Assembly (NCBI RefSeq): GCF_004358185.1
Contig: NZ_SMUV01000074.1
Location: 62,001-126,000 of the forward strand
Direction: 5' to 3'
Source of the DNA: Antarcticimicrobium luteum
Lineage (GTDB): Bacteria > Pseudomonadota > Alphaproteobacteria > Rhodobacterales > Rhodobacteraceae
Length of the DNA stretch: 64,000 bases
The first letter of the stretch is position 1, and each line of letters begins with the position of its first letter. Both the position numbers and the translations under genes were made by a program. Below, one piece after another: positions 1 through 8,808 of this stretch. The notes under the pieces are model-generated. The model was not told the DNA's origin. It saw only the letters and a program-made list of their open reading frames with translations, and made no database searches.

Positions 1-1170
1 ATGCGCGAGGCGCTGGCCGATCCGGTCTTTGCCGATGCCGCCCCGCCACTGGCCGATCTTCGGCTGGCCGCCTCGAACGCGCCGGCGCTGGCGCGCGCCT
101 TTCTCGCCCTGCACCGCAGCTATCGGCAGACCCACGAACGGCTGGCCTCGCTGGACGAGGCACTGGGGCGCGAGGATGCGCGGTTGCAGGCCAGTCCCTG
201 GGAAGAGGTGCGCGATTTCTTCCACTACTGCGACAACTATATCGACGCGGTGGACCGCGCGGCGGAGAATTTCGCCACCCGGGGCGCCGGGCCCGGCCGC
301 CTTGGCGAGACCGCGCAATCGGTGCTGGAGCGGATGGGCATCCGCATCGAGCTGGCCGATATCGCGCCGCTGCGCCAGTTCGATGCCGCGACCGGGCTGC
401 TGCGGCTCTCGACCCGCGCCAGCCCGGAAACCCGCCTGTTCCAGACGCTGCTGCAACTGGCGCTGCTCAAACAGGACAAACTGCTGGAGGCGACGCTGGA
501 TTTCGCCCGGTTCCGCAACGACGAGGCCCGCGCCATCGCCAAGATCGGGCTGGCCAATTACTTTGCCGGCGCCGCCCTGATGCCCTATGGCGCCTTTCTC
601 GAGGCCGCCCAGACCCATCGCCACGATCTCGAGGTTCTCAGCGCGCGTTTCGGCGCCTCCTTCGAGCAGGTCGCGCATCGGCTCTCCACCCTGCAACGGC
701 CCGGCGCCAAGGGCATCCCGTTCTTCTTCGCCCGGGTCGATCAGGCCGGCACCATCACCAAGCGGCACAGCGCCACGCGGCTGCAATTCGCCCGCTTCGG
801 CGGCGCCTGCCCGCTGTGGAACGTGCACCGCGCCTTTGAAACCCCGGGCCGGTTCCTGCGGCAGCTGGCCGAGACACCGGACGGGGTGCGCTATGTCAAC
901 CTGGCCCGCGACGTGTCCAAACCCGGCGGCAGCTTCGGCGCGCCGGTGCGCCGCTATGCCATCGCGCTGGGCTGCGAGGTGCGCCACGCCCCCGCGCTGG
1001 TCTATGCCGACACGCTGGACGTGACCAATGCCGAGGCCTTCGAGCCGATCGGCATCTCCTGCCGCATCTGCGAGCGCAAGACCTGCCACCAACGCTCGGT
1101 CCCGCCGCTGGAGCGGCGGCTGAGCATCGACGCCAATCAGCGCGGCGTGCTGCCCTATGATGTGAACTGA
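1..1170 (+). CDS. XRE-family short-chain acyl-CoA-responsive regulator, C-terminal part (5' truncated by window)
   Basis: 389 codons are visible, ending in TGA at 1168-1170. The protein matches the C-terminal part of the ScfR/RamB-like regulators: an IrrE/peptidase M78-like segment (about residues 90-230) followed by a DUF2083 domain. These proteins normally have an N-terminal XRE helix-turn-helix and run to roughly 460-470 residues, so about 80 residues, including the DNA-binding domain, should lie upstream of base 1. The in-frame ATG at base 1 is therefore probably an internal Met. A Cys-rich motif near the C-terminus (CRICERKTC) is typical of the family. Relatives control propionate, glyoxylate or acyl-CoA genes, but no such target is visible here. 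The M78 HExxH metal motif is not recognisable, so a regulatory rather than proteolytic role is likely. Confidence 0.8.
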   Translation: MREALADPVFADAAPPLADLRLAASNAPALARAFLALHRSYRQTHERLASLDEALGREDARLQASPWEEVRDFFHYCDNYIDAVDRAAENFATRGAGPGRLGETAQSVLERMGIRIELADIAPLRQFDAATGLLRLSTRASPETRLFQTLLQLALLKQDKLLEATLDFARFRNDEARAIAKIGLANYFAGAALMPYGAFLEAAQTHRHDLEVLSARFGASFEQVAHRLSTLQRPGAKGIPFFFARVDQAGTITKRHSATRLQFARFGGACPLWNVHRAFETPGRFLRQLAETPDGVRYVNLARDVSKPGGSFGAPVRRYAIALGCEVRHAPALVYADTLDVTNAEAFEPIGISCRICERKTCHQRSVPPLERRLSIDANQRGVLPYDVN

Positions 1171-1189
1171 GCGCGCCCGGGCGGCGCGG

Positions 1190-1693
1190 TCATTTCTTTC
1201 CCACGCTTCCGCCCGGATGGTCGATCGCGCCCTGATCGACCAGATCCCAGGGCATCCCGTCATTGCGATAGATCCGCTTGCCCAGCCGGGGATAATCGCC
1301 GACGTCGTGCGCCAGCCGCTCGCCCACCACGATACAGCGCAGAACCTCGTCGCCGGTGTTGGTGATCGAATGCGCCAGCCCGCCCTTGCGATACCCCAGA
1401 AAATCGCCGGCCTTGATCTCCACCGCCTCGTCGCCGTGATAGGCCGTGCCCCGGCCGGCCAGCACATAGACGCATTCGTCCTCGAAGTGGTGCATGTGAT
1501 GCTCGGTGGTGTCAAAGCCCGGCGCGACCTCGATGATGTGGAACCCCAGCCCGGTCAGGCCGGTCGCATCGCCCAGTGACTTGTTGATGCGCTGCGCGTT
1601 CGGGTTGAGGAAATGGGTCTTGTTCAGCCCCTCCATCGCCTCGATGTCCTCGCCGGTGATCAGATATGTGTCGCGGCCCATCGCCAGCCTCAT
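1190..1693 (-). CDS. Cupin-domain protein
   Basis: This 167-residue single-domain cupin has motif 1 around residues 65-81 (HHMHHFEDE then a Gly) and motif 2 around residues 96-112 (GDFLGYRKGGLAH). His66, His68, Glu73 and His108 are plausible metal ligands. The protein is soluble and has no signal peptide. The substrate cannot be told from sequence; such small cupins act as sugar isomerases, dioxygenases or sensory proteins. The ATG at 1693 has AGGGAG about 10 nt upstream; an internal ATG at 1681 is an alternative start. It converges on the regulator to its left with a gap of about 20 nt and no visible terminator. Confidence 0.8.
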   Translation of the reverse strand: MRLAMGRDTYLITGEDIEAMEGLNKTHFLNPNAQRINKSLGDATGLTGLGFHIIEVAPGFDTTEHHMHHFEDECVYVLAGRGTAYHGDEAVEIKAGDFLGYRKGGLAHSITNTGDEVLRCIVVGERLAHDVGDYPRLGKRIYRNDGMPWDLVDQGAIDHPGGSVGKK

Positions 1694-1828
1694 TCGTTTC
1701 AGACTCCCTGGCGGCAGCCTAGCCGATGACGCGGCCTGCGGACAGGGGGCACCCGGCGCGACGCGGCGGGCAAACGAAAAAAAAGGGGGCGCCGAAGCGC
1801 CCCCTGCACATCCTGCGGATGGATCGGT

Positions 1829-2068
1829 TCAGGCCTTGGACAGGATCGCCCAGATCTGGTCCTTCAGCGCCGCGCGGGCCTTGCGCATCTCGACCTCGGC
1901 CAGTTCCTCGACCGGCTCCACGTTGGTCTCGGCGCGGTGCACGGCGCGGTTGATCTCGTGGTACTCGTCCGCAAGCTTGGCGAAATGCGCGTCGCTCTGC
2001 TTCAGCTCGCTGATCATCGCGGCCTGTTCGGGGAATTCCTCGGCCAGTTCGTGGGGGGTATGGGTCAT
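1829..2068 (-). CDS. YdcH-family (DUF465) small protein
   Basis: This 79-residue acidic, highly helical protein has the heptad-like pattern and conserved HxxINxxVHRxE core of the YdcH/DUF465 family, whose molecular role is unknown. The start at 2068 is fixed by AAGGAG at ideal spacing; the reading frame stays open upstream but without a ribosome site. An FNR-type box lies about 67 nt upstream of the ATG (2129-2142), which suggests oxygen-responsive expression. The gene is monocistronic, lying between betC and the cupin gene on the same strand with gaps of more than 130 nt on both sides. Confidence 0.85.
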   Translation of the reverse strand: MTHTPHELAEEFPEQAAMISELKQSDAHFAKLADEYHEINRAVHRAETNVEPVEELAEVEMRKARAALKDQIWAILSKA

Positions 2069-2128
2069 CTGTTCGCTCCTTGAATATCGCGTTGCGCTAT
2101 ACCCTATGGGGCGCCCGTGTCCACCACA

Positions 2129-2142
2129 TTGACGCGGATCAA
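2129..2142 (-). promoter_or_regulatory. FNR/FnrL-type binding site upstream of ydcH
   Basis: On the plus strand the sequence is TTGAC-GCGG-ATCAA, which fits the Rhodobacter FnrL consensus TTGAY-N4-RTCAA. Its centre is about 32 bp from a possible -10 hexamer TAGGGT (2101-2106, minus strand) and about 37 bp from TATAGC, which is close to class II activator geometry. Binding is inferred, not shown. Confidence 0.6.
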
Positions 2143-2203
2143 TCGCCCCCGGCCCCGGCATGTTTTTTCAGGGCATGCGCGCCCGGCCCCGCCCGGTCCC
2201 GCC

Positions 2204-3712
2204 TCACTCCCCGCGCGGAAAGCGCTGGCTCTCTTCCAGATCGTTCAGGTCCATGTGATTGCGCATGTAACGCTCGGAGGCCTTTTGCAGCGGCTGATAA
2301 TCCCAGGGGTAATATCCCCCTTGCCGCAGCGCCTCATAGACCACCCAGCGGCGCGCCTGGCTGGCGCGCACCTCGGCGTCGAATCTGTCCAGATCCCAAC
2401 GCGCCTCGGACTTGGCCCGCAACGTTTGCAGGGTGCCGGCGTGCTCCGGCGCCCCGGCCAGGTTGGTCAGTTCCTGCGGGTCCGCCTCCAGATCGAAGAG
2501 CTGGTCGGGGTCCAGCGCGCAGCGGTTGTATTTCCACTTGCCATAGCGCAGCGAGACCAGCGGCGCACAGGAGGCCTCGGCGGCATATTCCATCGCCACC
2601 GGGCTGCTCCGTTCCCCGCCCTGCGCCAGATCCACCAGGCTTTCGCCATCGGTCCAGGGGGCAAGCTCATCCATCGGCACACCCGCCAGCGCGCCCAGGG
2701 TCGGCGTCACGTCGAGGGTTGAAACCGGCGCGTCGATCCGCCCCGCGGGCAGGTCCGGCGCGGAGATCATCAGCGGCACGCGGGAGGAGCCGTCGAAAAA
2801 GCTCATCTTGAACCACAGTCCGCGCTCGCCCAGCATGTCGCCGTGGTCGGAAACAAAGACGACGATCGCCTCCTGCTGCGTGTCCTCCAGCACCTGAAGT
2901 ATCTGGCCGATCTTGTCATCGAGATAGGAGATATTGGCAAAGTACGCGCGGCGCGACCGGCGGATGTGATCCTCGGTGATGTCGAAGCTGCGCCAGTCAT
3001 TGGCGTCGAAGATGCGCCGCGAATGGGCGTCGTGATCGGCGTAGTCCATTGCCGGCACCTCGGGGGTGAGATGCGCGCAATCCTCATAGAGATCCCAGAA
3101 CCTCCGCCGCGCGACATAGGGATCATGCGGGTGGGTGAAACTGACCGTCAGCGCCCAGGGACGGTCATCCTTGCCGCGCGCCAGATCGTAGAGTTTCGCG
3201 GTCGCATTGTACGCAACCTCGTCATCGTACTCCATCTGGTTGCTGATCTCGGCCACCCCGGCCCCGGTGACCGAGCCCATGTTGTGATACCACCAGTCGA
3301 TCCGCTCGCCCGGCTTGCGGTAATCGGGCGTCCAGCCGAAATCGGCGGGGTAGATATCGGTGGTCAGCCGCTCCTCGAACCCGTGCAGCTGATCGGGGCC
3401 AACGAAATGCATCTTGCCCGAAAGGCAGGTGTAGTAGCCCGCCCGCCGCAGGTGGTGGGCATAGGTCGGAATGTCGCTGCGGAACTCGGCGGCGTTGTCG
3501 TAGACGCCGGTGCGCGACGGCAACTGCCCGGACATGAAGCTGGCCCGCCCCGGCGCGCAGAGCGGCGAGGCGGTATAGGCATTGGCAAAGCGGGTCGAGC
3601 GCGCCGCCAGTGCCTTCAGGTTGGGCGCGTGCAGCCAGTCGGCGGGTCCGTCCGGAAACAATGTCCCGTTCAGCTGATCGACCATCAGGATCAGGATATT
3701 GGGACGGGTCAC
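2204..3712 (-). CDS. betC: Choline-sulfatase
   Basis: This 502-residue type I sulfatase hydrolyses choline-O-sulfate to choline and sulfate, feeding glycine-betaine synthesis. The formylglycine signature CAPGR starts at Cys52, and Asp12 and later Asp/His residues supply the metal site. The C-terminus contains the choline-sulfatase motif MRNHMDLNDLE. The start is a GTG at 3710-3712 whose bases overlap the betI stop (GTGA), giving translational coupling; the longer upstream reading frame is only an overlap with betI. No betB or betA follows, unlike the classical betICBA order, so choline oxidation genes must be elsewhere or absent. Confidence 0.93.
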   Translation of the reverse strand: MTRPNILILMVDQLNGTLFPDGPADWLHAPNLKALAARSTRFANAYTASPLCAPGRASFMSGQLPSRTGVYDNAAEFRSDIPTYAHHLRRAGYYTCLSGKMHFVGPDQLHGFEERLTTDIYPADFGWTPDYRKPGERIDWWYHNMGSVTGAGVAEISNQMEYDDEVAYNATAKLYDLARGKDDRPWALTVSFTHPHDPYVARRRFWDLYEDCAHLTPEVPAMDYADHDAHSRRIFDANDWRSFDITEDHIRRSRRAYFANISYLDDKIGQILQVLEDTQQEAIVVFVSDHGDMLGERGLWFKMSFFDGSSRVPLMISAPDLPAGRIDAPVSTLDVTPTLGALAGVPMDELAPWTDGESLVDLAQGGERSSPVAMEYAAEASCAPLVSLRYGKWKYNRCALDPDQLFDLEADPQELTNLAGAPEHAGTLQTLRAKSEARWDLDRFDAEVRASQARRWVVYEALRQGGYYPWDYQPLQKASERYMRNHMDLNDLEESQRFPRGE

Positions 3713-4284
3713 GACCGCCCCCCGCTGCACAGCCCCCTGAGCACCGACAGCGCCTGCGCCAGCGCGTCCTCCGGGCTGAGGCCCGGGTCCAGCGCGGCGC
3801 GGATGTAGAGCCCGTCGATCAGCGCGCCCAGCGTATCGGCCGCCGCCTCCGGTCCGGCACAATAGGGGCGCAGCGCGTGGATCAGGTTCGACCGCAGCCG
3901 CCGGTGATAGATCTGCCAGAGCCGCAGCGCCTCGGCGTTCTTTTGCGCCATGCCGTAAAAGCACATCCAGGCGCCGACCGCCTCGGGCGTGAAGCTGGAG
4001 CGCGAGAAGCTGGCCCGCACGATGGCGGCGGCGCGGTCACGGGCGGCGGCGCCATCGAGTTCCCGCCGCACGTCGACCGCGAAATCCGCCAGAATGCGGC
4101 GCATCGCGGCGAGAAAGATCTGATCCTTACCGCCGAAATAGTGATGCGCCAGCGCGCTGGAGACCCCGGCGCGCCGGGCGATCTGGCTGACGGTCACATC
4201 CAGCGTGCCCGCCTTGCCCAACTCGGCGATGGTGGCGCGCACCAGCGCCTCGCGGCGGATCGGTTCCATTCCCAGTTTCGGCAT
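3709..4284 (-). CDS. betI: TetR-family repressor BetI
   Basis: This 191-residue TetR-type repressor has an N-terminal helix-turn-helix (about residues 28-52, VSQIARRAGVSSALAHHYF) and the BetI-characteristic start MPKLGMEPIRR. BetI represses bet genes and is relieved by choline. It is the first gene of a betI-betC pair joined by a 4-nt GTGA overlap. A weak GAGGG ribosome site precedes the ATG. The operator is probably in the roughly 90 nt between this gene and the DUF1036 gene, which is on the same strand, but I see no clear palindrome there. Confidence 0.93.
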   Translation of the reverse strand: MPKLGMEPIRREALVRATIAELGKAGTLDVTVSQIARRAGVSSALAHHYFGGKDQIFLAAMRRILADFAVDVRRELDGAAARDRAAAIVRASFSRSSFTPEAVGAWMCFYGMAQKNAEALRLWQIYHRRLRSNLIHALRPYCAGPEAAADTLGALIDGLYIRAALDPGLSPEDALAQALSVLRGLCSGGRS

Positions 4285-4372
4285 CGCGCCCTCGCATGTT
4301 GGATAGCGGACCGACGCTAGTGATCGTGTGCTGACCCGTCAATCAAGAACCCGCACCGCCCGCTCCGGCGGC

Positions 4373-5407
4373 CTAGTCGAGCTTGCGGAATTCGTGGAAA
4401 TTCGCGCGCGGCAGATACATCAGCAGCATGTTGAAGGCGCCCAGTTCCTCGATCGAATAGCACATGACATCGCCGGTTTCCTCGTCCATCCGCACCAGGA
4501 TATTACCGCCATCGAAATGCTCGCAGGTGTCGCGCATGCTGAGGTATTCCCGCGCGCCAAAGGCCCCGTCATAGATATTCTCCAGCTCCGAGCCGATGAT
4601 GTTGAACTGTGAATTGGGATCGTCGACCGAATACCAGGTGCCCTGCATCCGGCTCAGGGTATTGTCCCAGGTGTCGTAGGCGCGCGGGATCACCCGGCGC
4701 AGCACGATGTCCGCGGTGCGGTCATGAATCGCCTCGAGATCGCCGCGCACCTCAATCGGGGTGCCGGGCAGGTAGGTGCGCATCGCCCGAAACACCCCGG
4801 CGGGCGTCCGGCCGTCATCGTAGACAAAGAATTTTGTGCCGTCGGCGTGAAAGGTGCAGAACGGCGCCTCGGTCTCGCTGACGCAGTCCTGGAACAGCGC
4901 AGCGCCCGAGGCATAGGGCTCACCCCAGGTGCCGGGGGCCTCGGCGGGGGCCGCCGCCTCGGCCCGGGGGGCGGCGGGCGGCGCGGCCTCGACCGGTTCC
5001 GTCACACTCACCGCATCGGTGAAGGAGAAGCTGAAATCGCGCGCGTCGCCGGCGTCGATCTGGCGGAATCCCGAATTGGTATAGCCGCGGTCGGCGCAAT
5101 TCTTGTCGCCCTCGATGGTAAAGGCCGAGGTCCGGGTGCAGAATCCATAGCCCTCATGTTCGAACCTGCGGCCCTTGGCCAGCAACCGATAGTAGAAAAA
5201 CCGGTACTTCAGATCGCCGCTGATCACAGTCGCGCATTTGCCCGGATCGATGTTCCACCACCCCTCGGACATCCATTGATCGCCGGACTTGTAGCCGACG
5301 GCGACCGAATGGCGCGCGCTGGCCTCGTTGCACAGCCGCAAATCGGCCAGCGCCGGCCCCGCGGCCAGACCGCAAAGCACTGCGATCGCTGTTGAAAACG
5401 CCTTCAT
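4373..5407 (-). CDS. DUF1036-domain exported protein
   Basis: This 344-residue protein has a cleavable Sec signal peptide (about residues 1-21, ending in ALA) and a DUF1036 domain of about 110 residues rich in Cys and aromatic residues. A low-complexity Pro/Ala linker (about 140-160) follows, then an unassigned second domain of about 180 residues. It is predicted periplasmic. DUF1036 function is unknown, though it is widespread in Rhodobacterales and Rhizobiales. AGGGGGGTAGG directly precedes the ATG. The gene stands alone between the DMT exporter and betI. Confidence 0.8.
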   Translation of the reverse strand: MKAFSTAIAVLCGLAAGPALADLRLCNEASARHSVAVGYKSGDQWMSEGWWNIDPGKCATVISGDLKYRFFYYRLLAKGRRFEHEGYGFCTRTSAFTIEGDKNCADRGYTNSGFRQIDAGDARDFSFSFTDAVSVTEPVEAAPPAAPRAEAAAPAEAPGTWGEPYASGAALFQDCVSETEAPFCTFHADGTKFFVYDDGRTPAGVFRAMRTYLPGTPIEVRGDLEAIHDRTADIVLRRVIPRAYDTWDNTLSRMQGTWYSVDDPNSQFNIIGSELENIYDGAFGAREYLSMRDTCEHFDGGNILVRMDEETGDVMCYSIEELGAFNMLLMYLPRANFHEFRKLD

Positions 5408-5469
5408 CCTACCCCCCTGAGACCCTCGCGGCTCAGGTTAAGCGGCGGCGCGCGGCGCTGGCAACCCTC

Positions 5470-6387
5470 TCAGACCTTGGTCGCCGGCGTGATCGGGGTG
5501 ATCGAGCGGCGCCGCACCACCGCCTCCCGCCAGGTGATGAAGGTGATCGAGGCCAGGATCAGCCCGCCGCCGAACACCACCCAGACATCCAGCGATTCGC
5601 CGAACACCGCGGCGCCCAGCAGCATGGCCCAAACGAGCTGCAGGAAGGTGACAGGCTGGGTCACCATGATCGGGGCGGCGCGCAGGGCCAGGGTCATGGT
5701 GAAATGCCCGGTGGTCGCAAAACAGGCCACGGCAAACAGGATCGCCAGTTCGTGCAGGTTGGGCGCGACCCAGACCGCGGCGGCAAAGGGGGCCAACCCC
5801 GCAGTCACCCAGATCGACAACATGCCGACCACGACGGACGGGCTGACCTCGTCGGCCAGAACCTTGGCCAGCAGGTAGGAGCCGCCGAACACCGTCGCAG
5901 TGCAGATCATCGCCAGGTGGCCGGGCGACACCTCACGGAAACCTGGGCGCAGGATGATGATCGCGCCGACCAGCGCGACGGTGACGGCGGCGATGCGGCG
6001 GATCGCCAGTTTTTCGCCCAGGAACACCGCCGCGCCGATGGTGACGAAGACCGGCGAAAGGTAGTTGAGCGCGGTCAGTTCAGCCAGCGGGATCTGCGTC
6101 ATCGCGAAAAACCACAGCATCACCCCGCCCGCATGCAGCACCCCGCGCAACGCGAAGAGGCCCACGAGGCGGCCGGTGAAGCGGGTGTTGAGCATCGGCC
6201 GCAGCATCGGCAGCAGAAACACCAGACCCAGCGCATAGCGTAGAAAGGCGGCCTCGGCCGCCGGGATGCGCGGCCCCAGAAACTTGACCAGCGCGGTCAC
6301 CGCAACAAAGCAGAGGCCCGTGAACAGCATCCACAGGATGCCTGCAACGGGCCGGGCCGGGGCGGGGTCAAGACGCGGATGTGACAT
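5470..6387 (-). CDS. DMT-superfamily (EamA) transporter
   Basis: This inner-membrane protein of about 305 residues has ten predicted transmembrane helices in two EamA repeats, the usual architecture of drug/metabolite exporters of the RhaT/YdcZ type. The substrate is unknown; relatives export amino acids or metabolites. The ATG at 6387 was chosen because the first helix starts shortly after it; a GTG at 6405 would add six residues (LNRRD) and neither start has a strong ribosome site. It lies tail-to-head after the LysE-type exporter with a short gap. Confidence 0.85.
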   Translation of the reverse strand: MSHPRLDPAPARPVAGILWMLFTGLCFVAVTALVKFLGPRIPAAEAAFLRYALGLVFLLPMLRPMLNTRFTGRLVGLFALRGVLHAGGVMLWFFAMTQIPLAELTALNYLSPVFVTIGAAVFLGEKLAIRRIAAVTVALVGAIIILRPGFREVSPGHLAMICTATVFGGSYLLAKVLADEVSPSVVVGMLSIWVTAGLAPFAAAVWVAPNLHELAILFAVACFATTGHFTMTLALRAAPIMVTQPVTFLQLVWAMLLGAAVFGESLDVWVVFGGGLILASITFITWREAVVRRRSITPITPATKV

Positions 6388-6429
6388 GTCCCGACGGTTC
6401 AACACCCAATCCGCGCGGCGTACAACCCG

Positions 6430-7026
6430 TCACATGAGAATTAGTTTCGCCGCGATCGCCCACATGGTCAGCCCGATCCCCGCGTCGAGCGCCTGCCAGG
6501 CGCCGGGCCGGGCCAGCAGCGGCGCCAGCAGCCGTGCGCCGTACCCTAGGGCGACGAAAAAGGTAAGGCTGGCGGTGACCGCCCCGGCGCCGAAACCGAT
6601 CCGGTCATCGTACTGGGCGGCGATCGAGCCGACCAGCACCACGGTATCGAGATAGACATGCGGGTTCAGCCAGGTCAGGGCCAGCAGCGTGGCCAGCGTC
6701 CGTGGCAGCGCATACCCAGCCCCCGGCTCCGTGGTGAGGCCGGAGCCGCCCCGCCAGGCCGTGCGCAGGTTCAGCGCCCCGTAGCAGATCAGGAAAGCCG
6801 CGCCGCCGAACCGCATCAGCGGCGAAAACCAGGGCAGCGCCTGGGCAAGCCGCCCCATCCCGGCGACCCCGGCGGCGATCAGCACCGCATCCGACAGGGC
6901 GCAGGTGAGAACGACGGCAAGCACATGCTCGCGCCGCAGCCCCTGGCGCAGGACAAAGGCGTTCTGCGCGCCGATGGCGAGGATCAGCGAGAAGCTGAGG
7001 GCGAAACCGGGGAAAAAGGCGGTCAA
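6430..7026 (-). CDS. LysE/ArgO-family amino-acid exporter
   Basis: This 198-residue inner-membrane protein with six predicted helices carries the GAQNAFVLRQG motif near its N-terminus that is typical of LysE/ArgO basic-amino-acid exporters. The start codon is TTG; GGAG eight bases upstream supports it and no good ATG exists nearby. It is divergent from an ArgP-type LysR regulator, the arrangement of argO-argP in E. coli and lysE-lysG in Corynebacterium, so export of lysine or arginine under ArgP control is a sound inference. Confidence 0.9.
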   Translation of the reverse strand: MTAFFPGFALSFSLILAIGAQNAFVLRQGLRREHVLAVVLTCALSDAVLIAAGVAGMGRLAQALPWFSPLMRFGGAAFLICYGALNLRTAWRGGSGLTTEPGAGYALPRTLATLLALTWLNPHVYLDTVVLVGSIAAQYDDRIGFGAGAVTASLTFFVALGYGARLLAPLLARPGAWQALDAGIGLTMWAIAAKLILM

Positions 7027-7102
7027 ACTGTACGCTCCGTGAACTGGGTCGTCCGGGTTTGACTAGGCCGGGCAAGCGGCTTAATCCAGTTAAAGTTTTT
7101 GC

Positions 7103-7118
7103 ACTGAGTTTAGTCAGT
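7103..7118. promoter_or_regulatory. Inverted repeat in the lysE-type/argP divergent region
   Basis: ACTGA-N6-TCAGT lies in the 95-bp divergent region, 3 nt before the argP start codon. It may be an autoregulatory LysR-family site or overlap the argP promoter. No ribosome binding site is visible before the argP ATG. Confidence 0.35.
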
Positions 7119-7121
7119 CTA

Positions 7122-8006
7122 ATGCAATTCGACGCCCCCCATCTCGCCGCCCTCGCCGCCGTGCTGCGCCACGGCGCCTTCGAGGCCGCGGCCGCCGATC
7201 TCGGCGTGACCCCCTCGGCGGTGTCGCAGCGGATCAAGGCGCTGGAAGAGCGGGTCGGCGTGGCGCTGGTCAACCGCGCGAGTCCCTGCACCGGCACCCC
7301 CGCCGGGTCGCGCCTGGCCAAGCACGCCGAAGATGTTGGGCTGTTGGAGGCGCAACTCAGCCGCGACCTGGCGCTCGATGCGGCGCCGGGGCCTGCGCGG
7401 CTGCGGTTGGCGATCAACGCCGACAGTCTGGCAACCTGGTTCGTGGACGCAATGGCGGCGGTGCCCGACATGCTGTTCGATCTGGTGATCGACGATGAGG
7501 AACACAGCGCCGACTGGCTGCGGCGCGGTGCGGTGAGCGCGGCGGTCTGCGCCCTGGGCCGGCCGGTGTCGGGCTGTGATGCCCACCCGCTGGGCGCGCT
7601 GCGCTATGTCGCCACCGCCAGCCCGGATTTCATGGCGCGCTGGTTTCCCGGCGGCGTGACGGCGCAGGCGCTGGCGCGCGCGCCCTGCCTGACCTTCAAC
7701 GCCAAGGACGGGTTGCAGCGACGCTGGATCGAACAGGCGACCGGCGCGCGTCTGGCCCCGCCGACGCATTTCCTGCCCTCCTCAACCGCCTTTGTCGCCG
7801 CAGCCGAGGCGGGGCTGGGCTGGGGCATGAACCCGCTGCCGCTGGTGGAGGGGGCGCTGCGCGCGGGGCGACTGGTGCCGCTGCGTCACGATCAGGTGAT
7901 GGATGTGCCGTTGACCTGGCAGCATAGCCGGGCGATGACCGGGGCGCTGGAGCCGGTCACCCGGGCGGTGCGCGCCGCCGCACGGGATGTGCTGGTGCCC
8001 GCCTGA
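7122..8006 (+). CDS. argP: LysR-family regulator ArgP (IciA) type
   Basis: This 294-residue LysR-type regulator has an N-terminal winged helix-turn-helix (about residues 5-60) and a LysR substrate-binding domain. The beginning (MQFDAPHLAALAAVL) and the divergent LysE/ArgO exporter place it in the ArgP/LysG group, which senses lysine or arginine and activates the exporter. The ATG at 7122 aligns with the family start; upstream in-frame codons have no support. There is no Shine-Dalgarno sequence before it, so the message may be leaderless or use a distant start. Confidence 0.87.
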   Translation: MQFDAPHLAALAAVLRHGAFEAAAADLGVTPSAVSQRIKALEERVGVALVNRASPCTGTPAGSRLAKHAEDVGLLEAQLSRDLALDAAPGPARLRLAINADSLATWFVDAMAAVPDMLFDLVIDDEEHSADWLRRGAVSAAVCALGRPVSGCDAHPLGALRYVATASPDFMARWFPGGVTAQALARAPCLTFNAKDGLQRRWIEQATGARLAPPTHFLPSSTAFVAAAEAGLGWGMNPLPLVEGALRAGRLVPLRHDQVMDVPLTWQHSRAMTGALEPVTRAVRAAARDVLVPA

Positions 8007-8039
8007 GAGCGGGCCTGAGACATGGAGGGAGGAGACCGG

Positions 8040-8729
8040 ATGTTCGCCAAAGAGACGCTGAGCTATCGCGCCTTGCCGCTGCCAGACCGCAGCGAGATGA
8101 CCGACGCCGAGATGATCGCCGCGGCGCGGGCGTTTTACGACACCATGCGCCGGCGACATTCGGTGCGCGATTACGACCCGCGCCCGGTGCCGCGCGAGGT
8201 GATCGAGGCCTCGATCCGCACCGCCGGCAGCGCCCCCTCGGGCGCCAATCACCAGCCCTGGCATTTCGCCGCGATCTCCGACCCGACACTGAAGGCGCGG
8301 ATCCGCGAGGAGGCCGAGGAGGAGGAAAAGCGCTTCTACGAGGGCGGCGCGGGCGACGAGTGGATCAAGGCGCTGGAGCCGATCGGAACCGACGCGAGCA
8401 AGCCGCATCTGACCGTCGCGCCCTGGCTGATCGTGGTCTTTGCCCAGCGCTGGGGAGAGTTCGCGGACGGCACCCGCTACAAGAACTACTATGTGCCGGA
8501 AAGCGTCAATATCGCCACCGGCTTTCTGCTGGCGGCGCTGCATCATGCCGGGCTGGCGACGCTGACGCATACGCCCAACCCGATGAAATTCCTGAACGAC
8601 GCTCTGGGGCGGCCGGCCTCGGAAAAGCCGACGATGATCATCGCCATCGGCCACCCGGCCGAGACCGCCACCGTGCCCGAGGTCGCCAAGATCAAGAAGC
8701 CGCTGGACGAGATCGCCAGCTTTTTCTGA
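8040..8729 (+). CDS. Nitroreductase-family flavoprotein
   Basis: This 229-residue FMN-dependent nitroreductase-fold protein is probably cytosolic and dimeric. The N-terminal part has RRRHSVRDY for FMN phosphate binding and SGANHQPWHFA, both common in the family; the C-terminus contains a nucleotide-contacting GHPAE segment. The GGAGGGAGGAG stretch at about 8024-8034 places the start at the ATG at 8040, not at the ATG at 8022. The physiological substrate is unknown. The gene ends before a strong bidirectional terminator shared with yebC. Confidence 0.88.
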   Translation: MFAKETLSYRALPLPDRSEMTDAEMIAAARAFYDTMRRRHSVRDYDPRPVPREVIEASIRTAGSAPSGANHQPWHFAAISDPTLKARIREEAEEEEKRFYEGGAGDEWIKALEPIGTDASKPHLTVAPWLIVVFAQRWGEFADGTRYKNYYVPESVNIATGFLLAALHHAGLATLTHTPNPMKFLNDALGRPASEKPTMIIAIGHPAETATVPEVAKIKKPLDEIASFF

Positions 8730-8760
8730 GGCGGCCTGCCTGGCGGGCCACGCAGAACAC

Positions 8761-8788
8761 AAAAGCCGCCCCGAAGGGCGGCTTTTTT
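8761..8788. terminator. Bidirectional rho-independent terminator
   Basis: AGCCGCCC-CGAA-GGGCGGCT stem-loop flanked by AAAA on the left and TTTTTT on the right. It lies between the convergent nitroreductase and yebC genes and can serve both. Confidence 0.9.
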
Positions 8789-8808
8789 AATCTCCCGGGC
8801 AGAACCGC

